From assembly GCA_002887195.1 (NCBI GenBank), contig PJAB01002032.1, forward strand, positions 1 to 10,871: a stretch of 10,871 nt of DNA, written 5' to 3'. Below the pieces are notes generated by a model that was not told where the DNA came from, did not search any database, and saw only the letters and a list, made by a program, of their open reading frames with translations. The number at the start of each line of letters is the position of its first letter. Position 1 is the first letter of the stretch. Positions 9,101 to 10,871 of the stretch are shown here, piece by piece. Position numbers and translations under genes: made by a program. The DNA comes from Chrysochromulina parva. Taxonomy: Eukaryota > Haptophyta > Prymnesiales > Chrysochromulinaceae.

Positions 9101-10871
9101 TGGAGATGCCCACCCGCTGCTGCTGCGTGGCGTCGTGTCGAGCGCCTCGCACGCCGGCGCCTTAGTCGCTTCGACGTTTGAATTGCATCTCACCACAGCC
9201 GCCGCCGCCGCCGCCGCGTCGCAACCTTCCCACAGCCCGATGGTCCTCGCGGTGCCGGTGCTGCTGCCTCGGAAGGTCGCTGCGGCGGCGGCGGCGGCGG
9301 CGGCGGCGGGGGAGGCGGCGGCGAGGGGGTCGGCGGGTTTAGGTGAGCCAGCCAGAAGCATTCCCCATGCGCCGCCGCCGCCGTCACCGCCGCCGCCGCC
9401 CAGTGCCCTGGAACAGACCCAGCTGCTCACCTCACGCGGCGACGCTCTTGGAAGCTTTGGCAACATTTGGTACTCGATTGTATGCCCGGGGAGCACGCAC
9501 ACAACTCGGCTCACGCTCTCGCCTCCCTTGCGCCTCGTCAACACGAGCAGCGCACGCAAGCTCCATTACTCGGCGCGATTGGTGCGAACGGGCGCTGTGG
9601 CGGGCGCCGGCCGCACCGGTCGCACCGGCCGCACCGGTGGCAGCGAGGCTTCTCGGGCGCCCACGACGACGCCCAACCCGCCCGCCACCGAGGGCGCCCA
9701 CGACGACGCCGCCGCCCTCCTGCGTCGCATCACGAGCGATCACGAGGGCGGCACCGTCGCGCCAGAGGGAAGCGCTGCGTTGCGCCTGCACCCCACACAC
9801 GACGCACCTCTCGAGCTCCGATTGCGCTGGCGTGGCTTCGGTGCGTGTGAGCCCCCCGTGCGCTTAGACGCACGCGCGCTCGCGTCGGTTTCGGCAGGCA
9901 CGCCCCTCGTCATTAACGTGAGTGCGCAAAGCGAGAGTGGCGAGCGGATCGAGCTCCACTTGATCATCAAGGCGGCGGCGTCGGCTGCTGCGTCCAACAA
10001 GACAGCTACTGCTGCTGCTGCTGCTCCTGCCGCCGCCGCCGCCGCTGCCGCCGCCGCCGCCACCACCGCAGCGCCGCCGACGGGCAGAGCTGGCGTTGCT
10101 GCCCCCGGGCTCTCCTCCGCGAATGGCCTCAGACCGGACTGTGAATCGGACTGTGAATTGGACTGTGCACTCGAGCTGGCGTTGATCGCGCCGTTTGAGG
10201 TGCTCAACGAGACTGAGGCGACCCTCGCGTTGTCCGCGTCGCTCGACCGCGCTCTCGTGCTGCTCTTGCCACCTCGCCGGCCGGCCAAGGGGGGGCGCGC
10301 CGTGTTGGGCAGCTGGGGGACGGACTTCATCCCGCACGGCCTGATCCATCACGTACGCGTGGCGGCTGCGGCACCGGTGGCTGAGGCAGATGAGCGCGCG
10401 GAGGGCGATGAGGGGAGCAGTAGCCTTGCCTCTTTGCCGCCCTTGCTGCAGCCGCCCAAGATCACGTCGCCCGAGGAGGGCCCCCTTGATTGGTCCCCCT
10501 TTCTCCAGCTGAGTAAGCCCGCTTGCGTCACGCTTGGCGCCGAGATGGGCGAGGCGTTGAGGGTGGTTATCGTCCCCCAGGAGCGTCGCGTTCATGGCTG
10601 GGTGCAGCGCATGCTCGTCATCCGTCCATCAATCTGCGTGCACAATCGGACCCCGTTGCCCCTCCGTCTCGCGGTATGTGGCTTCCCGTACTACCACACC
10701 CTCGCCGCCGCGCCTCCCACCGGCGCTCGCACTTTCAAGGCCAAGCGAGGCACCACATCAGGCGGGGGCGGCGGGGGCGGGGGCGGCGGCGGGGGCGGCG
10801 GGGGCGGCGGGGGCGCGGGCGGCGGCGGCGGCGGCGGCGACGGCGGCGGCGGCGGCGGCGGCGGCGGCGAC
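582..10871 (+). CDS. VPS13: VPS13-family bridge-like lipid transfer protein, 5' part (three exons, truncated by window end)
   Basis: VPS13 proteins are rod-shaped hydrophobic-groove proteins that move bulk phospholipid between organelles at contact sites; that role is family knowledge. Proposed join: 582-2473, 2590-8299, 8517-10871, giving 3319 open codons with no stop to the window end. The ATG at 582 is the first after an in-frame TAA at 555-557. Seen in order: chorein domain (residues about 1-95); extended chorein segments (130-288, 478-630); beta-rich groove segments (772-805, 974-990, 1247-1296, 1545-1580, 1770-1956); W-R-Y-P-x-P-R at 2178-2184; and VAB asparagines at 2524, 2704, 2876, 3098 and 3244. 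Long Ala/Pro/Gly/Ser-rich minisatellite loops separate the conserved blocks, making the protein longer than usual for this point in the family. The C-terminal domains lie beyond 10871. Further introns inside low-complexity loops are possible, because absence of stops is weak evidence in such GC-rich DNA. Confidence is high for the family and moderate for exact exon edges. Confidence 0.9.
1608..1712 (+). repeat. Minisatellite, 21-base unit, 5 copies (TGSQGVS repeat)
   Basis: ACGGGTAGCCAAGGGGT recurs at 1608, 1629, 1650, 1671 and 1692. In the exon 1 frame each unit encodes T-G-S-Q-G-V-S or -P. The copies are nearly identical, implying recent expansion. The array sits in a disordered loop after the second chorein segment. 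Confidence 0.95.
1774..1850 (+). repeat. 12-base repeat encoding QQHS then PPRS
   Basis: CAGCAGCATTCA is repeated four times, followed by two diverged CCGCCGCGTTCA/T units, encoding Q-Q-H-S x4 and P-P-R-S x2. Each early unit contains TTCACAG, an acceptor-like string. It is followed directly by the G-W-A-Y-S-M-F-F-E-D-D acidic element. Confidence 0.93.
2200..2325 (+). repeat. Minisatellite, 21-base unit, 6 copies (CARxxAx repeat)
   Basis: GCGCCCGA starts units at 2200, 2221, 2242, 2263, 2284 and 2305. The units alternate between a GATGCGGCGCTC and a GAGACGACGCTC/G form and encode C-A-R-C-G-A-Q or C-A-R-D-D-A-P. The core of each unit is a version of the dispersed GCGCCC...CGC motif found throughout the gene. 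The array gives an unusual run of C-x-x-C spacings. Confidence 0.95.
2474..2589 (+). other. Intron 1 (116 bases, phase 2)
   Basis: Exon 1 hits TAG at 2475-2477, and the downstream conserved frame differs from it. Donor AGG|GTAGGC at 2474 and acceptor TCTCCAG at 2589 join the two frames exactly (phase 2, codon GG|T). The 3' half is a pyrimidine-rich array of 14-base CCGTCTCCCCTGCC units (about 2508-2589) that would serve as a long polypyrimidine tract. A competing donor CAA|GTAGGG at 2469 is phase 0 and has no in-phase acceptor as good; acceptors ending at 2664 or 2667 are also in phase but lack a pyrimidine tract. Confidence 0.7.
2508..2589 (+). repeat. 14-base pyrimidine-rich repeat inside intron 1
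   Basis: CCGTCTCCCCTGCC recurs from 2508, 2523, 2537 and 2551, with diverged units at 2565 and 2580. The 14-base period is not divisible by three, unlike the exonic arrays, which supports its intronic status. Confidence 0.9.
2776..2820 (+). repeat. 15-base repeat, 3 copies (THGVP)
   Basis: CACACACGGCGTCCC starts at 2776, 2791 and 2806 and encodes T-H-G-V-P/S. It lies between the intron 1 junction and the first groove segment of exon 2. Confidence 0.9.
2915..2974 (+). repeat. 24-base repeat, 2.5 copies (PEAPTTAL)
   Basis: CCAGAGGCGCCCACCACAGC begins at 2915 and 2939, with a partial third copy from 2963. The core GCGCCCACCACAGCGC is a copy of the dispersed motif, so this array probably expanded from one motif copy. 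Confidence 0.88.
3541..3598 (+). repeat. 24-base repeat, 2.4 copies, core GCGCCGAGTTGGGCAC
   Basis: Units start at 3541, 3565 and (partial) 3589 and encode A-A-Q-R-R-V-G-H. The core is the same string found singly at 3311-3328 and, inverted, at 3977-3993. Confidence 0.9.
3681..3764 (+). repeat. 39-base repeat, 2 copies (PSALPHRVVPAPA)
   Basis: CTCGGCGCTT recurs at 3691 and 3730 with near-identical flanks. Each unit contains TTCCCCACAG or TTTCCCACAG followed by GGTGGTGCCCGCC, that is, an acceptor-like string followed by a donor-like GTGGTG. The period is divisible by three, so it stays in frame. Confidence 0.9.
3845..3907 (+). repeat. 21-base repeat, 3 copies (VPHSGSS)
   Basis: GTTCCCCACAGTGGATCGAG starts at 3845, 3866 and 3887 and encodes V-P-H-S-G-S-S. 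Each unit embeds a good acceptor-like TTCCCCACAG. Confidence 0.93.
4157..4231 (+). other. Candidate in-frame 75-base intron inside exon 2
   Basis: Donor-like ACG|GTACGC at 4157; a branch-like CTCAC near 4203-4207; a pyrimidine tract GTTCTTCCCC; acceptor ACAG ending at 4231, followed by GTACGC. The length is 25 codons, with no stop, so the ORF alone cannot reveal it. The peptide it would encode is Arg/His/Ala-rich and unlike the surrounding family. A 16-base direct repeat, GGTACGCGrGGGTGCG, spans both ends (4156-4171 and 4231-4246), the same signature as intron 2. It could instead be coding. Confidence 0.5.
4325..4378 (+). repeat. 18-base repeat, 3 copies (IGVVPS)
   Basis: ATCGGCGTCGTCCCGAGC starts at 4325, 4343 and 4361 and encodes I-G-V-V-P-S three times. 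It lies just before the conserved G-V-W-L-S-N-L-V-G-C-E-L groove segment. Confidence 0.93.
4909..4950 (+). repeat. 21-base repeat, 2 copies, core GCCCAAGACGGCGCC
   Basis: GCCCAAGACGGCGCCATT occurs at 4909 and 4930 and encodes P-K-T-A-P-L-L twice. The core is another variant of the dispersed motif. Confidence 0.88.
5281..5327 (+). repeat. 12-base repeat, 4 copies (ASQL)
   Basis: GGCTTCACAGCT starts at 5281, 5293, 5305 and 5317 and encodes A-S-Q-L. It inserts directly before the conserved G-V-E-A-R-L-E-P-V-G-V-C-L-D-S groove strand. Each unit includes TTCACAG. Confidence 0.93.
5491..5735 (+). other. Alanine-rich predicted helical insert
   Basis: Residues about 1599-1679 are dominated by Ala with spaced Asp/Glu (D-A-D-A-A-A-A-L-D-A-A-E-L-T-A-A-V) and end in a basic segment, Q-R-L-Q-K-L-R-A-A-R-A-A-A-V. 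The composition predicts a long helix or helical hairpin protruding from the groove between two beta units. No family match is recognised, and codon-repeat (GCG/GCC) slippage could have generated it. Confidence 0.5.
5752..5799 (+). repeat. 24-base repeat, 2 copies (LSGLPPQP)
   Basis: GTTGTCAGGGTTGCCGCCGC starts at 5752 and 5776; each unit encodes L-S-G-L-P-P-Q-P. Confidence 0.92.
6110..6172 (+). repeat. (GGC)n microsatellite encoding polyglycine
   Basis: An uninterrupted run of about twenty GGC triplets codes for about 22 consecutive glycines between the acidic L-D-D-D-G-G-G-T-G-D and the strand I-S-I-V-A-P-G-S-A-A-L-V-L-R. It sits in an exposed loop inside an otherwise conserved groove unit. 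The tract is slippage-prone and likely to be length-polymorphic. Confidence 0.95.
6314..6355 (+). repeat. 21-base repeat, 2 copies (ELLTGDR)
   Basis: GAGCTCCTGACGGGAGATCG and GAGCTCGTGACGGGAGATCC lie in tandem and encode E-L-L-T-G-D-R and E-L-V-T-G-D-P, within a conserved block. Confidence 0.85.
6578..6955 (+). repeat. 27-base proline-rich minisatellite, 14 copies (AVPAPPSPS)
   Basis: Fourteen consecutive 9-residue units, A-[AVT]-P-A-P-P-S-[PA]-S, with the last degenerate (A-V-P-A-P-H-A-S-A). Variants A-A, S-A-S and T-V recur in a pattern suggesting multi-unit duplications. The array follows the conserved strand ending V-Y-C-A-V-Y-S-G and precedes the W-R-Y-P module, so it is a long disordered linker. 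Proline-rich repeats can bind SH3/WW-type partners or profilin, but no specific ligand motif is evident. Confidence 0.95.
7010..7071. repeat. Perfect 16-base inverted repeat (dispersed motif in opposite orientations)
   Basis: GCGCCCACCACGGCGC (7010-7025) and its exact reverse complement GCGCCGTGGTGGGCGC (7056-7071) are separated by 30 bases. Both are copies of the dispersed motif. The pair could form a stable stem in DNA or RNA. It lies in the linker coding region directly before the D-D-L-R-E-G-G block. Confidence 0.9.
7103..7600 (+). other. VPS13 conserved module with W-R-Y-P-x-P-R element (just before VAB)
   Basis: Begins S-F-S-S-L-D-D-L-R-E-G-G-S-F, then has E-V-W-I-S-W-R-Y-P-L-P-R (W at 7229), F-V-C-E-L-S-R-W-D-L-A-L-E-R-F and a closing E-W-K-L-Q-V-L. 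In VPS13 proteins a W-x-Y-P-x-x-R element followed by a C-x-L-x-x-W-D segment and a W-x-[LV] strand comes immediately before the adaptor-binding repeats. The match in order and spacing is good. An insertion of low-complexity sequence (7310-7410) separates the two halves. Confidence 0.75.
7612..7690 (+). repeat. 21-base repeat, about 3.5 copies (SLTAGVK)
   Basis: AGCCTAACCGCCGGTGTGAA starts at 7612 and 7633, with diverged units at 7654 and 7675, encoding S-L-T-A-G-V-K and variants. Each early unit contains CTAAC, a perfect branch-point-like string. Confidence 0.92.
7790..7848 (+). repeat. 39-base duplication (VEGSLPR)
   Basis: GTGGAGGGGTCGCTGCCACG (7790) and GTGGAAGGTTCGCTGCCACG (7829) are diverged copies 39 bases apart, both encoding V-E-G-S-L-P-R. 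One copy is the expected family strand (I-T-V-E-G-S); the second is the extra. Confidence 0.85.
8282..8545 (+). repeat. Compound tandem repeat spanning exon 2 end, intron 2 and exon 3 start
   Basis: CCGCTCGTCTTTGGGCAGG starts identical 27-base copies at 8282 and 8357. A 29-base segment starting GTGGGCACCCGGGAGGCGCT occurs at 8375, 8446 and 8517, the last copy being exon 3 itself. The 20-base module CTGATTGCCTCCCTCATCAG occurs at 8309, 8331, 8404, 8426, 8475 and 8497. Two exact 71-base units occupy 8404-8474 and 8475-8545. All copies appear identical, so expansion is recent or an assembly effect. Confidence 0.95.
8300..8516 (+). other. Intron 2 (217 bases, phase 0), built from repeats
   Basis: Donor GGGCAG|GTGGGC (8300) and acceptor CTCATCAG|GTGGGC (8516) join V-F-G-Q to V-G-T-R-E-A-L-V-L-P-G-H-A, restoring a continuous VAB strand. 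Unspliced, the frame ends at TGA 8405-8407. Donor 8375 is an equally good CAG|GTGGGC and would insert 25 in-frame residues. Acceptor 8445 leads to an in-frame TGA, and of the six CATCAG strings only the last is followed by the open frame. The intron consists entirely of copies of exon sequence and of the module CTGATTGCCTCCCTCATCAG. Confidence 0.8.
9199..9320 (+). repeat. (GCC)n and (GCG)n tracts encoding polyalanine
   Basis: A GCC run at about 9199-9217 and a GCG run at about 9279-9310 encode A7 and about A10, separated by a hydrophobic stretch (M-V-L-A-V-P-V-L-L-P) that may be a genuine beta strand of the VAB repeat. The triplet slippage tracts sit in loops. Confidence 0.85.
9611..9640 (+). 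repeat. 9-base repeat (RTG)
   Basis: CGCACCGG(T/C) is repeated three times, encoding R-T-G x3 in a loop after the third VAB asparagine motif. Confidence 0.85.
9655..9710 (+). repeat. Two copies of the dispersed motif in different reading frames
   Basis: GGGCGCCCACGACGACGCC occurs at 9655-9673 and, identically, at 9692-9710. The first is read A-P-T-T-T-P and the second G-A-H-D-D-A. The spacing of 37 is not divisible by three. Confidence 0.93.
10006..10070 (+). repeat. (GCT)n/(GCC)n tract encoding polyalanine
   Basis: Successive GCT and then GCC triplets give an Ala-rich stretch, A5-P-A-n-T-T-A-A-P-P, a triplet-slippage insert between the third and fourth VAB asparagine motifs. Confidence 0.88.
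10134..10170 (+). repeat. 12-base repeat, 3 copies (DCES/DCEL/DCAL)
   Basis: CGGACTGTGAAT and variants (GGACTGTGAAT, GGACTGTGCAC) lie in tandem and encode D-C-E-S-D-C-E-L-D-C-A-L, an acidic segment with Cys every fourth residue, just before the strand leading to the fourth VAB asparagine. Confidence 0.85.
10762..10871 (+). repeat. G-rich (GGC/GGGGGC)n tract encoding polyglycine, runs off the window
   Basis: Runs of three to five G separated by single C (GGCGGGGGCGGCGGGGGCGG type) encode a long polyglycine with rare A and D. It follows the fifth VAB asparagine motif by about 40 residues. The repeated G-runs are able to form G-quadruplexes on the coding strand and in the mRNA. The window end here may reflect an assembly break or simply the cut. 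Confidence 0.92.

Larger units (their letters stand above)
8240..10871 (+). other. VPS13 adaptor-binding (VAB) region, five asparagine motifs seen
   Basis: The VAB region of VPS13 proteins is a set of six beta-rich repeats, each with one invariant asparagine that helps bind P-x-P-type adaptor motifs (established for yeast Vps13). Here the ladder reads R-V-V-N-E-T-P-L-P-L (N codon 8267), V-L-I-N-E-L (9024), L-V-N-T-S-S (9540), V-L-N-E-T-E (10206) and V-H-N-R-T-P-L-P-L (10644). They are spaced 180, 172, 222 and 146 residues apart after splicing intron 2. The larger spacings come from Ala/Gly/Pro-rich inserts. The sixth repeat should follow the terminal polyglycine tract outside the window. Confidence 0.8.
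8517..10871 (+). other. Exon 3: VAB repeats, open at the window edge
   Basis: Encodes 785 codons, from V-G-T-R-E-A-L-V-L-P to a terminal polyglycine run, without a stop. Conserved content includes G-Y-A-W-L-L-P, Y-R-M-L-R-F-A-I-K-G-V-S, Q-R-R-C-L-P-L-G-T, N-I-W-Y-S-I-V-C-P-G and P-L-L-Q-P-P-K. Low-complexity inserts are Gly/Met-rich (8698-8770), polyAla (9199-9217, 9279-9320), Pro-rich (9367-9402), Ala-rich (10010-10070) and Gly-rich (10765-10871). Additional introns in these inserts cannot be excluded. Confidence 0.75.

Noticed and set aside
9343..9403. Possible 61-base intron (TTTAG|GTGAGC to CCGCCCAG)
   Set aside because: Good-looking sites, but removal would shift the frame between two stretches that are in the same frame and both look VAB-like; no in-phase acceptor nearby.
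1..10871. tRNA, rRNA, insertion sequence or bacterial operon features
   Set aside because: No tRNA cloverleaf, rRNA-like block, transposase domain or Shine-Dalgarno-led gene series was seen on either strand; the content is one spliced eukaryotic gene.

Overview
The window holds one large eukaryotic gene on the + strand and about 580 bases of its 5' flank. The protein is a VPS13-family bridge-like lipid transfer protein. The recognisable landmarks, in order, are: an N-terminal chorein domain from the first ATG (582); a series of beta-rich repeating-groove segments; the conserved W-R-Y-P-x-P-R element at 7229-7249; and a ladder of five conserved-asparagine motifs (8267, 9024, 9540, 10206, 10644) typical of the VPS13 adaptor-binding (VAB) region. 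The gene runs off the window at 10871 inside or just after the fifth VAB repeat, so the remaining VAB, APT1/ATG2_C-like and PH-like C-terminal parts are not seen.

The organism is a very GC-rich unicellular eukaryote with spliceosomal introns and heavy in-frame minisatellite expansion. An alga such as a haptophyte is my best guess, but this is inference and the sequence does not prove it.

Layout: 1-360 is GC-rich flank with a diverged tandem duplication of period 164 and no credible gene. 361-581 is a less GC-rich putative promoter/5' UTR with a near-perfect hairpin and an in-frame TAA at 555-557 just before the start codon. Exon 1 is 582-2473, intron 1 is 2474-2589 and exon 2 is 2590-8299. 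Intron 2 is 8300-8516 and exon 3 is 8517-10871 (open). A third, in-frame 75-base intron at 4157-4231 is plausible. With the first two introns removed the reading frame is open for 3319 codons; residue numbers below use that model.

The main novelty is in the DNA architecture rather than the protein family. (1) Intron 2 looks as if it was built by tandem duplication of an exon segment containing CAG|GT, with six copies of a 20-base module that resembles a complete branch-point/polypyrimidine/acceptor unit. The candidate 75-base intron carries the same duplication signature. (2) About twenty exonic minisatellites all have periods divisible by three, while the two arrays with other periods (14 and 71 bases) fall in the two introns required by the frame. 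(3) A short semi-palindromic motif (GGCGCCCACGACrrCGCC and close variants) is scattered more than twenty times through the gene in both orientations and at least two reading frames, so it is a DNA-level element; several minisatellites appear to have grown from it.
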